This document shows positions 10,601 through 21,069 of a stretch of 64,000 nucleotides of DNA, piece after piece; the stretch's first letter is position 1, and every line of letters begins with the position of its first letter. The notes beneath the pieces were generated by a model. That model saw only the letters and a list, made by a program, of their open reading frames with translations, was not told the DNA's origin and ran no database searches. The position numbers and the translations under genes are program-made. The DNA is from Sabethes cyaneus. Taxonomy: Eukaryota; Arthropoda; Insecta; Diptera; Culicidae. The stretch spans positions 14,614,501 to 14,678,500 of the forward strand of contig NC_071354.1 of assembly GCF_943734655.1 (NCBI RefSeq), in the 5' to 3' direction.

Positions 10601-13559
10601 ATACTTTTAAATGTTGCTGTCACTCTGCGTCAAGCATCGAAACACATCTTGCAGCCGCAACCAACCGTTCAGCAGCTCAACTGGCTTCCATCCACGGTAG
10701 CTAGGGCAAGGGTTTCACTCGGAGTTACATTTCTTGCCTGTTGCCACCGATGCCGCCTGCCTGCCTGCCTGCCAATGCCGCTGGCACTGGCGGCTCACTG
10801 ACAAATCCCATTCATGATCGGCAGTGACATGCTGAACTCTCTGTCGATTATATTGACGGGTATAAATAATCTTTCACTCACTGCATTCACCTACCGCCCA
10901 GTCGGTAGAAGAGCCGGTCGGTCGCTTTCGGTCGTTATTTCTTGCAAATAATCCACCCGTGTTTGAGCACCTACCGACCGACCGATGCGACCGTCAGGGG
11001 AGGATGAATTTTCCGCTCTATTGTAAGCGCCGAACAGCAACGGCAGCGGCGGCATACAATCTAAAAATATTTTCCAACGTTTTGTCCTCACCGTGTTGCA
11101 GCAGCAGCCACCAGCGGTAGTCAATAAATTTCTTTGCACAATCCCGACATGACCGAGAGGGAGAAAAAAGAAGTATGATGGAAGCAAACCTACTTTGCCA
11201 GTGCATCCTGCAACTGATTGCATTTTCTTTATCATTGATTTCACCTACGCAAAATGATGAATCCAATAGCAATATCCAATAATGGTGAAAGGAAGCACAT
11301 TCAATCTACGTTTGTTTGTTTTCTTTTTTTTTTCGTCTTGATTTCTGAAGAGAGAAAATGTTTTCTGCCATCATACAGCACAGACATTTCCTATTTTTAT
11401 CAGTCATGTAGTAAAGCTTCCATCCACTCTGAAACGAGCATCATTGGATGGTAAATCTCTTTGAATAGGTTTATTATCCGGCAGGTAACCTTCTTTGCCC
11501 GTGTCGAAGGGTTGTTTAGCTCTGGGATAAAAATTTATTCATATTTTTTCCCTATAAGATGTAAATACATTAATAATAGGGTACGGAACCGAAAAAGTGG
11601 GGGGGGGGCGTATAACTCCCGAACCCTGCGGCGATCGGGACCACTCAAAGTTATATTTAAGAAGGGCCTAAGATTTAAAGCGGTCGTGTAATAAACTTGA
11701 CAAATTTACTGCCCGCTTAAGTTAAAATGTTGCTGAATGTGGATTCTGTGAGCCGGAATGGTTTTCGGATGTGTTTTGCATCATCTACCATAGAAGGAGA
11801 TGGTGGGAGTGAAATTCTTTTACGATGGCGCATTTATTACGTTTCCGAAATCAATTTAATCGTTGCCATGACCGAACGGCGGCGGCGGCAGTAGCAGCAG
11901 CAATAGAAAGGTCCCGCAATAAACAGCTTCCGGTCCGAATCGCTTTTCCGTCGTCGTCGTCGTCGTCGTCAACGCTATTATGTATTACGATTACTAATGT
12001 CTCCATCGAAGAAGCGGCTTTCAAATGTCAATGCACCAGACAGACAGACAAACAGACAGTCAGCCAGCCAGGCAGCCAGCCAGCCCAGGCGACAGTCAGC
12101 CTTTGACCGATGAACGGAAACGAGTTTTATTGGCTCTAGTGCATCCAGCACCAGGAAGGCAATAAGTTATGCTGCAAGCATTCAAATGCAATCTTTTTAT
12201 TCACTGAAGCTTGCTAGTACGGACAAATCATTCGAATTACCAAGAAGGTCATGTTTTTATTGCCAATAACTCAATACGGTTGAGAATTATTAAGTTTCAC
12301 AAACGGTGCTGAAATATTTCACAGCTTAAGCTGCAACATTTCAAAGCTGACGTGTGAATATTTCCTAATTACAAGTTTCGAGTTATTCTCCACTTAATTT
12401 ACCTCTCGTATTTAAATACGACTCTTAACAAGTTTGTTGATTATTTCGATTAAGTTTTGTGCCACTAGGTTGTAATTATAAGCGACGGAAACTCAATAAT
12501 TCATCAATACTGAGTGCGTCCGACCCTAAAAGTTTCCCTCCCTATCCTAATACCATAGTTTGCACCTTTTCTTACGATGCTGTTTTCCTTCCTAATTCTC
12601 CCAAAGGCTTTGGAAAAACAAAACAAAAATATGTTGTTGACAAAACGAACCGATCACTTACTTTCATCGCAAATCTTCCACCACAGCTTGTTGTAGCCGC
12701 CTGTCACGGAACTCAGAACACGGCAACTTCGCCACCAACTGCAAATAGGTACCCCTACTGACGCATCGCTGCGGCAAAACAAGGTTTGATCGGCAAACAT
12801 TCATTCCCCCAGCCGCGCACCGCCCGCCCGCCGAACTGTAGCAAAAATAAAAAAAAATAAAAAAGAAACCATTAACGCGCCGGGCGGAGAGCGCTTGAAA
12901 TTTATCGTCCGTGTGATACCAATCAAAAGGCACCCCTACTAAAAACGTAATTTTTATTGATGATGCATTCTGCTGTTATTTTCTGTGTGCTTCTTCGGCA
13001 CATATCATGATGACGGCTGATTGCGGCCGCTGCCGTTGCCGCTGCCGGCTCTGTGCCGCTTTTGGCCTTTGGTCGTCGCGCAAACAAGAACGTTTGCAAA
13101 AGCTTCTGCGCTTGCTGGCTGCGGCTGCGAGAACCAGGGCCAGGTTCAACCTCCTAGCCAGACCAGAACAGACCAGCCCAGCCCGCCCGAAGAGGGCCAC
13201 ACATTTTCGATTTGGCTTAACATCTCCCGCTGCTGGCCGATGCTATGGGTCGCTTTTGTCGGAATCCCATCAATGAATATATTTCTTCGAAGAGGAAGGA
13301 AAAAAAGCTGGTCTTTGCCTCCTGCTTTTCTGCGCCCCATGCATGTGTTTTCTGCCCTTGCACGCAGACGAAGGACTAGAGAGAAATAAGAAGTGAAAAA
13401 AATAGGGAACATTCTTTGGCTTTTTTTTCTTTCTCCCGGTGGAACCTTTCTAATTCATAACGAGCCATAACATCTGTTTGACAGGTAATAAAGTACTAAA
13501 ACATTCGTTTTCTGTTCTTTTTCTTGTCTCTATTCGCACACTCACACGCACACATACAG
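10601..13559. other. Repeat-poor region upstream of the PRRT-like exon
   Basis: This region is more GC-rich than its surroundings, with no recognised transposon and short simple runs (CCTGCCTGCCTGCC near 10765; CAGCCAGCCAGG near 12060; a TCG run near 11952). The next exon begins in mid-frame (phase 2), so this should be an intron or 5' non-coding part of the same + strand gene. I could not identify an upstream coding exon, and the ORFs here look like chance. Confidence 0.4.
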
Positions 13560-13846
13560 GTATCGCGAGAAGGACAAGGATTCGCTGAACCTAGGCGGAG
13601 GAAGTGGAGCCGGTGCCGTGGAAGGAGGACTGGGCGGTGGTGGCCGGGAACCGCACTACAATCAGCAGCAGATTAGCGCCAACCATCGGAACTACGAGCT
13701 GGATCTGGAGCGGGACCATGTGCTGCCGACGTCGGCACCGAACGCGGAAATCCTCAAGAGCAACAGCAATCCGACCTATCCGAACCCGAACCGGCACCAT
13801 GGCCACGACCGGCATCGGCACTCGAACTCGACGCCATACCCACACG
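13560..13846 (+). CDS. PRRT3/4-like membrane protein, internal coding exon
   Basis: A polypyrimidine tract and CACATACAG acceptor precede 13560, and a GTGAGT donor follows 13846. The exon is open in one frame from 13561: YREKDKDSLNLGGGSGAG, then REPHYNQQQISANHRNYELD, ending HSNSTPYPHG. It starts with the third base of a split codon and ends with one base (g) of the next. That base joins gt at 24405 to make Gly, keeping the frame into the terminal exon. The content is hydrophilic, Gly/Asn/His/Pro-rich and without membrane segments, so it belongs to the long N-terminal tail. Upstream exons are not found. The function of this exon is unknown; its membership of the gene is inferred from phase, splice sites and composition. 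Confidence 0.8.
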
Positions 13847-15429
13847 GTGAGTTTGATTGAATGCTTTTTAGTAAAATGTCTTATTTCATCAAGGTCTTAG
13901 TACGCCATTTTGAATAATGCCTTTGTTTTTAAAAACGGTATATGAAAAATTAAAAAAAATCCCTCTTGAAAGTGTCTTGACGGAGCAATTGTATAGAGTT
14001 TGATAATTTTTTACAATTTTTTTATGAAAACTGTAAAAGAAATCTCTCAGCACCCTGTCATCATGAGAGAATCTAGAGTAGTTAACCACAATAGTTCAAA
14101 ATAATGGACGCAGTGGTGAGAGTACCCAACAGAAGAAGAGTAGTTAACGATTAAAAAAAGTTCTAGCCTCAAAAATGGCTTAAATTGGTGCTTGCAAAAC
14201 GAACTCTGTTCGCCATTTTTAAAATTGTTTCATCTAAATTCATCACAAGGCACTGTTAAATGCTAAGAATACCATCCGAACTGATCCCCACTGATGGTAA
14301 CAAGTAGTTTGAAATCGGCCGAGTCGTCGGATACCCAAGTTGGAGATGGCGACCTACAAATTTAATATAGGGTTTCACAAGCACACAAGACTGTAAATAC
14401 AGTTCAAATCGCAAAAAAAAAAAATAACTGGAGCGTCTGGAACACCCCGCACCAACCGTCCAACCGTGCTGCCAGTACTCCTATATTTTTGAACAAAGTT
14501 AATAAAGTACTTACAGTCACAGTAATAAAGTCACAACAAAGATTTGAAGACCGATTGCAAGAGCACCATAAGTTTAACTGTACTTGTTCAATTTTTGCTG
14601 AGAATTAGTTATACCTACTTACGTGAAAAGACTGACTTGAATTACTCAAACAAATTAGTTTTGTTGTGCAAACGCTCACCATAAATTCAGTTCTTCACAT
14701 CATCGTTCAGATGATTGTGTCTTTGCAGTAAATTTTGCTGTATAGCCTCTCTTTCAGCACAACCAGGGCCAGTGCAGTGTAGGCCAACCAACCATTGACT
14801 TGGAGGTATGTCGTCGTTTAACTGACATTCGTTTACGGTCGACGCGAGCAATGCTTCTTGTATTCCCGGTTGTTTCACTTTTTTTTATTACCGCGCAATT
14901 CACGTGCCGAGCAAGCGAGCGAGAGGTTTTACAGGTTGCTCATTTATTTTAGAAAGTTCTGCTCAAAAGCGTTTGAAAATATAGCAACAGCTCAAGACAC
15001 ATTCATCTAAAATAAATGAAGGATGTCATTAATACGTCAAAAACGTTCATCAAGTTTCAAGGAGACAAAATTAAGTAACTTTAATTACGGCTTATGAGAT
15101 GAATTGCGCGAAATGATACCTAAATTTTATGGGGATTTCGTCAAATGATTTTTAGTCCATAAACACATGAATGAAATGACTTCGAATGGTGTTTTTCAAT
15201 TTTAATTTTTTGTTCGTGATTTTCAACATTTTTGGTTTAGGTTCTTATTCTTATCATCTTAATATTCGCTGAGTTAGAAATAACACAATTTTTTCAGCAC
15301 AGAAATATTCTATGAAATATCCACTTCAAGCGTATTCATGATTACTAGTAAATTTCAAGAGATAGAGTTGGCAACCAAAAAAAAGTTTCATATTTTTTGC
15401 CAGTCAAAAAAATTCTACCGACAGTAAAG
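13847..15429. other. 5' part of the intron, no element recognised
   Basis: AT-rich with moderate complexity; no gene, RNA or repeat boundary supported. Confidence 0.45.
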
Positions 15430-16635
15430 ATACATTATCCATTGTTGAAAAAACGGTGTATATTTGAAAACGGTCCGTAAACGGGTGTTCGGCGAAACTT
15501 TCGTTTGACGTCGAAACAGGAGCGTTGTACGGCCATCACCGTCAACTTTGCGAATGCATCTCGTGATTCTACCAATCAACTGTTTGCAATTCGTGGCTCT
15601 CCAGTTATTTTTGTACACCAAGGAACTCAAAATCCCGAAGGAATCTTCGATTGGGCGCACTAAGCCAGATTTTACGGGTCGTGGTTTTTGGATAAAAATG
15701 GGAATGGGACCCAATGGGTATTCAGGAACGATTGTGTTTTTTTGGCGTAATGCGATGATACTCTATCCGGCCAAAACACGTATTGTCCATCTGCATGATG
15801 TTTTTGTGGAAACGAGATCAAAATTTTGTTCAAACATTCGTCTGGTGCATCTTAATTGACACCCAAACCAGAGGGCTTGCTGTTGAAGAAACGAGAAAGG
15901 GAACGATGCCCTTCTGAGGGGGGCTCTGTAACCGCAAGGTTACCAGTCTGCTTTGACAAGCGAATGGGCATGGGTTCGAATCTTAGTAGAATCAGGCCAT
16001 TCGCTGGCAAAGTGACTTTAGCATGGGTTTATTCCCAGGCCCCTCACCACCCTTCCTTCGTTCTGAATTCTATGTTATCCCGATATGGCCTATTGACAGT
16101 GCAAAATGAGATCCTTATAGTTCAATGCACTGGTTTGCTGTTCCAGGGATGGCTATAATTGGGGACAGCGCTGTCATGTGGAGCGAGGTGGGTAAAGTAG
16201 AGAAAAAGCATTGAGGGAAGGGTACTAAAATTACACACAAGCACGCATAAAATTCAATAAGCATATCGCTCACTCAATAGCGACTATAGCCAAAATAAAT
16301 GCAGTGCGGGTTATACAGCAAACACCCGGGCGATATCACAATAGATCAAACCAATACTGGTCGCAGTGATGAGTCCATACAGGAAAAAAAAAAGATGCCC
16401 TTCTGCATCCATAATTTTGGCTGATCTTTCACTGCCTTGCTTGCGAATAGTTGTTGGGCATCTTAGGATATGGGAAACAGTCGAAGCCGCAACATATTCG
16501 CTTTTTAAATGTTGTACCATAAACTTTTTCCCGAGATTTCTGTGGAATTTCGTAGAAGTGTACAACGCGCTCGCGGAATGCTTCTTGTTTTGACACCGTT
16601 TTAAGCAAAAATTGGCAAGCATAAACAAAAAAATA
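15430..16635 (-). pseudogene. Tc1-like transposase pseudogene split by a SINE
   Basis: Reading right to left, 16620-16406 encodes an N-terminal HTH: FHRNLGKKFMVQHLKSEYVA, then ASTVSHILR, RKQGSERSAKIMDAEGH. Below the SINE it continues with a catalytic-domain stretch VFWPDRVSSHYAKKTQSFLN (about 15760-15700) and, after a frame change, VRPIEDSFGILSSLVYKNNW (about 15660-15600). D in WPD and E in RPIED match the second D and the final E of Tc1-type DDE transposases. Frameshifts and stops show it is dead. TIRs were not identified. Confidence 0.75.
15917..16393 (+). mobile_element. Second tRNA-derived SINE family, 477 bp, with 12-bp target duplication
   Basis: GATGCCCTTCTG is duplicated perfectly at 15905-15916 and 16394-16405. 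The head is tRNA-like (GTAACCGCAAGGTTACCAG, B box GGGTTCGAATCTTAG at about 15973) and the 3' end is an A10 run directly before the second duplication. It is inserted in the Tc1 transposase pseudogene, whose coding sequence resumes on either side. It is unrelated in sequence to SINE-V. Confidence 0.9.
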
Positions 16636-17027
16636 CTGACCGAAAGAGGATAGAAAGAGCTAACATACTCTCATTTCTCCCTGAGCTCGTTTGTTGTTGA
16701 GTATAGGGGCTTCGAAAAAATTCCAAAATTTTAGTTGTCACCCGTTATTTTTGTAGTTAATTTTAGCTCAATCTCTACTACTTTTTTGTCCCTCTAACAA
16801 GTAAGGCTGGCCGAAAATGGCTTTTGTTTTTAGAGCTTGAGAGCCTTTTCCCGTTTCTGCAGCTACCACCGCGAAATTTTGCATTTTCATATATTTTGCT
16901 GCTGTGGTTGAAACATGTTTATTGTACCTTTTGTACCTTTTTTAGTTCTAGCCATGGAAAAAATTATTGAGGTTGCAAATTTGACGCCTTTTTTATAAAT
17001 ACGCGTCTGTTAATTCAAACCAGGTGT

Positions 17028-17105
17028 GCCATAAGCCAGTGTAAAAAGCAAAGCCACGGGTATAAACGTCCTGATGAAAACTTGATCCTTCTTTAATAAG
17101 CTATT
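17028..17105 (-). mobile_element. SINE-V fragment, tail end only
   Basis: Only the 3' part is present: AAGCAAAGCCACGGGTATAA and CTTGATCCTTCTTTAATAAG, matching the tail of the full copies. The tRNA-like head is missing. Confidence 0.6.
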
Positions 17106-17862
17106 TTCAAGAGGAATCCGGCGATATGTTATTTGTTTATAATGGTTGTTTCTTTTTTCTTTAGATAAACAAACGGTATTTTACCCTAGTGAATATCTCT
17201 GGATTACGCTGGGATAAATTAATCTATTTTCGCCATAAGAAAGTTATTTGTATTTGCTTTCGAACAGCTTGGTGTTTGTTCACAGCACTTGTTTTTTTCT
17301 TGTGGTTTTCACCAAATAAAGATCATACTACCTTAATTTGGCAACATTAACTGAGAAAATTGCGGTAAAATGATTAATTTTTCCGCGATCCTGCCATTGA
17401 AATCTAGAGCATTACCGGGTAGGGCCGTGTAGAGGCGCTAGACAGAGACTTGAGATGCTGAGAGTCATATAAGAATATGTGAGAAATTAGGTAATTTTAT
17501 CCCAGATAGTAGATGGTCCTACAAGGTAGTAGTCAAGCGAGAAAGGACATTTATTTCAACTAACAGTTTACTGTCCCAATACTTTTTTTATTGTATTTTT
17601 AAGCAATTCAAAACTATAAGGACTCTATCTTCAAAACAGAAAGCTCTTCCCATAACTATTGCCATGCATCTACACATGCTTTAGTTAAACATTGTTTAAA
17701 AAAATATGTGTTACCAGTTACCATTGCTTGCAATATTATTTAAAGAAAATATATGCGCTGCTGTCCAAATACCTTTTTGGCTGATTGTAGATCAATTTAA
17801 AAATTGAATAAGCCAATATCAAGACATATTTTGCCTTTGTCTTCTGTCTATTTATAAGACTA
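17106..17862. other. Intronic spacer
   Basis: AT-rich; no supported feature apart from a short stretch near 17420 (GTGTAGAGGCGCTAGACAG) resembling one near 6583, possibly a remnant of another repeat. Confidence 0.4.
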
Positions 17863-20026
17863 CTAGCTGACCCGACAAACTTCGTATTGCCACAAATTAA
17901 CCTGTGTTGTACATAAATCATGAATCTCGGATGATCTTTGTCACTATCTCGAGTTTTGCAAGCCCCCCAGTGGGCGGCGCTTCCGACGGCGGGTCACCGG
18001 CAACACTCGCGACCGTCTCGTCCTGAATGATCTAGTGTTACTATAGATATTTTTTGTGGTCTTGTTATTGATTAATGTTTTATGGATTAGTTTTTGAGTT
18101 TCGCAAAAATTTCTGTTTTATTTGTATGAGAGTCCATATCCCCCTACCACAGGGGTGAGAGGTCTCTAACTATCATAAAATAAATTCAAGACTCAAAAAT
18201 CTCCTACATGCTAAATTTGGTTCCATTTGCTTGATTAGTACTCAAATTATAAGGAAATTTGGAAGGGAAAGGGGTCGTAATACACCACAGAAAAAAAATA
18301 CTGCCATCTAAAACTCTCACATGCCAAATTTGGTTCCATTTGCTTGATTAGTTCTAAAGTTATGAGCACATTTGTATTTCGTTTGAATGGGAGCCCCCCC
18401 CCCTCCTAAAAAGGTAAGAAGTCCTAATTCATAATGGGAAAAATGGTTGCCTCCAAAAACACCCACATGCCAAATATGGTTCCATTTGCTTGATTAGTTC
18501 TCGAATTATGAGGAAATTTGTATTTCATTTGTGTAGAAGCCCCCCCTCTTAAAGTGTGGAAGGATCCTAATTCACCGTAGAAAATATTTTTGCCTCCAAA
18601 AACCTCCACATGCCGAATTTGGTTCTATTTGCTTGATTAGTTCTCGAGTTATGGGGAAATTTGTATTTCATTTGTATTGGAGCCCCCCCTCCTAATGTGG
18701 GAAGAGGTCCTAATGCATCACAGAAAAAATTCTTGCCTCCAAAAACACCTACACGCCAAATTTGGTTCCATTTGCTGGATTAGTTCTCGAGTTATGAGGA
18801 AATTTGTATTTCGTTTGTATAGAGCCCCCCCCTCCTAAAGTGGGGAGGGGTCCCAATTCATCATTGAAAAAAAAATTGTCTCCAAAAACACACATATGCC
18901 AAATTTGGTTCAATTCGCTTGATTAGTTCTCGAGTTATGAGGAAATTTGTATTTCATTTGTACAGGAGCCCCCCCTCTTAGAGTGGGGAGGGGTCCTAAT
19001 TCACCGTAGAAAATTTTCCTGCCCTCGAAAACCTTCACATGCCAAATTTGGTTCCATTTGCTTGATTAGTTCTCGAGTTATGAGGAAATTTGTATGGAAG
19101 CCCCCCCTCTTAAAGGGGAGAGGAGTTACAATTCCCCTTATAAAGAGGGAGGGGTCTCAATTTACCATAGAATAAATTCTTGTCACCGAAAACACCCACA
19201 TGCCAAATTTGGTTCTATTTGCTTGATTAGTTCTCGAGTTATGAGGAAATTTGTATTTCATTTGTATAGGAGCCCCCGCTCCTAAAGTGGGGAGAGGTTC
19301 TTATTCATCATAGAAAAAATTCTTGCCTCCAAAAACACCTACATGCCAAATTTGGTTCCATTTGCTGGATTAGCTTTCGAGTTATAAGGAAATTTGTATT
19401 TCGTTTGTATAGGAGCCCCCCCCCACTTAAAGTGGGCAGGGGTCCCAATTCATCATAGAAAAAAATTTTGTCTCCAAAAACACACACATGCCAAATTTGG
19501 TTCTATTTGCTTGATTAGTTCTCGAGTTATGAGGAAATTGGTATTTCATTTGTACAGGAGCCCCCCCTCTTAAAGTGAGGAGGGGTCCTAATTCAACATA
19601 GAAAATTTTCTTGCCCTCGAAAACTTTCACATGCCAAATTTGGTTCCATTTGCTTGATTAGTTCTCGAGTTATGAGGAAATTTGTATGGAAACCCCCCCT
19701 CTTAAAGGGGAGAGGAGTTATATTTCCCCTTATAAAGAGGGGAGGGGTCTCAAATTACCCTAGAATAAATTCTTGTCACCGAAAACACCCACATGCCAAA
19801 TTTGGTTCTATTTGCTTGATTAGTTCTCGAGTTATGCAGAAATTTGTGTTTCATTTGTATGGGAGCCCCCCCTCTTAGTGGGGGGAGGGGTCTCTAACCA
19901 TCACTAAAACCTTTCCTGGCCCCAAAAACCTCTACATGCAAATTTTCACGCCGATTGGTTCAGTAGTTTTTGATTCTATAAGGAACACAGGACAGACAGA
20001 CAGAAATCCTTCTTTATAGGTATAGA
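17863..20026 (-). mobile_element. Helitron-like non-autonomous element (copy 2) with minisatellite
   Basis: Read on the minus strand it begins 5'-TCTATACCTATAAAGAAGG at 20026 and ends GTCGGGTCAGCTAG-3' at 17863, between A and T, like copy 1. Two thirds of it is a minisatellite (18100-19930). The terminal modules match copies 1 and 3, including a GC-rich segment at 17967-18040 shared with 63460-63530. There is no helicase or Rep gene. The length difference from copy 1 comes mainly from repeat-unit number. Confidence 0.65.
18100..19930 (-). repeat. ~143-162 bp minisatellite, about 12 units
   Basis: CCAAATTTGGTTCCATTTGC or a close variant recurs near 18211, 18320, 18471, 18614, 18755, 18899, 19042, 19203, 19346, 19491, 19635 and 19797. 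Units carry a CTCGAGTTATGAGGAAATTT segment and a C7/GTGGGGAGGGG purine-pyrimidine segment. A longer unit type occurs at about 19087 and 19680, 593 bp apart, marking a four-unit higher-order repeat. Confidence 0.9.
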
Positions 20027-20201
20027 TTCACTCACAGAACGACAAAATCGATTAGCAAATGAACAATATGCTAGAAAGTAATATAATTGAAACTTCTGTA
20101 TTGTCGTACAGCTCTCCAATCTTCAACATCTTTGGCTCGAGCAGCCCGTTCCTCACACTCGTACCAAAGAAATTTATTGAAAGCACAAAAAGATCTTTGC
20201 A

Positions 20202-20400
20202 GACAAATTCCCGTTACCGAGGATTGACGACATTTTAAACCAACTAGGCAGAGCAAAATTTCTCACACCATTAGATTTGATGTCTGGATTTCATCAAATT
20301 CCTCTTGATAGGGAATCTAGAAAATTTACAGCATTTTCGAACAAAAATGGTCATTATCAATTCACTAGATTACCGGTTGGAGTTTTCTTGATTTTTTCTA
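20202..20400 (+). pseudogene. Ty3/gypsy reverse-transcriptase fragment
   Basis: One frame reads DKFPLPRIDDILNQLGRAKF, then LTPLDLMSGFHQIPLD, then SRKFTAFSNKNGHYQFTRLP. This is the start of the RT fingers/palm of gypsy-group LTR retrotransposons, with the first catalytic Asp in PLDLMSGFHQ. Similarity breaks off after RLPVG, before the YADD box. No LTR, protease or integrase is seen nearby. It is a short relic. Confidence 0.85.
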
Positions 20401-20557
20401 AGCATTCTAAGATCGTAATTCTCTGGCAGGATAGTAGAGAAATCATTCATCAATGCAATTCATGAGTTTTTGGAGTTTCTTAATAGAATATGAAACCTGG
20501 AATTAAAAATAAAAAGAAAACTTATCCAATTTGACTCTAATATGTATATATATTCTT

Positions 20558-20602
20558 GACAAATACGTATTTCGCCTACGACTTGCAGGCTTCTTCAGTG
20601 TC
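20558..20602 (-). ncRNA. Hammerhead-ribozyme-like motif (left arm)
   Basis: On the minus strand the motif has these parts in order: GACA, CTGAAGA, an extra A, stem II GCCT/AGGC around a 9-nt loop, GAAA, palindromic TACGTA, T, T, TGTC. GACA pairs with TGTC as stem I. The core fits CUGANGA...GAAA...UH except for the unpaired A before stem II. Activity is not established. Confidence 0.4.
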
Positions 20603-20642
20603 TGTTTTCGAACTAAAATAGCGTAAGCAATTTTCGAAAACA

Positions 20643-20687
20643 GACACTGAGGAAGCCTGCAAGTCGTAGGCGAAATACGTATCTGTC
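20643..20687 (+). ncRNA. Hammerhead-ribozyme-like motif (right arm)
   Basis: Same layout on the + strand: GACA, CTGAGGA, extra A, GCCT/AGGC stem II, GAAA, TACGTA, T, C as the would-be cleavage nucleotide (20683), TGTC. It differs from the left arm at N7 and at the cleavage position, both of which are permitted to vary in hammerheads. Confidence 0.4.
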
Positions 20688-20921
20688 AAGAATAAATATA
20701 TAATACAGTAGAATTAAATTGGATAAGTTTTCTTTTTATTTCATTTCAGACATTAATGAATTGTTTTGAAGGGTAGAAAACTGAGAAAGACAAGCACTGT
20801 CAGCAGTTCAGTAGTCATGTGCATGTCCATCGGCTGACAGATAAAAGAATACTACGGGGGGTAAAATCGTATGCGCTTCATTGGGTTTTACATTCGCCTT
20901 CATGCAGGGCTGTCAATTTTT

Positions 20922-21036
20922 TCGTGCACTGCTATTGACTCTAACAGCCTCTCCCAGCCGAGATTAACAATCGACGACTGGCTTGTTAGACCACCGTCGT
21001 ACCTTGAGGTCATCTGGGAGGGCGGTCTTGGACTAC
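20922..21036 (-). mobile_element. SINE-V, head portion (copy 5)
   Basis: It includes the arm CGACGACTGGCTTGTTAGAC and the head TGAGGTCATCTGGGAGGGCGG. The body is truncated at TGCTATTGACTCTAACAG. Confidence 0.75.
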
Positions 21037-21069
21037 TCGTTACCACTGTGCGTCTTGTCACATGCTAGT

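Larger units (their letters stand above)
20507..20741. repeat. Inverted repeat, ~106-bp arms, 20-nt loop
   Basis: The arms 20507-20612 and 20633-20741 are inverse complements with a few mismatches and small indels. They begin and end with the AAGAAAACTTATCCAATTT motif and its complement. Each arm contains one hammerhead-like core (separate entries). The transcript of either strand would fold into a long hairpin. Confidence 0.9.

Noticed and set aside
11825..12106. 93-codon ORF with Ala and Ser runs
   Set aside because: The runs come from simple GGC/TCG repeats; no splice or start support.
18100..19930. CRISPR-like array
   Set aside because: Units are contiguous ~145-bp minisatellite repeats without unique spacers, in a eukaryotic transposon.
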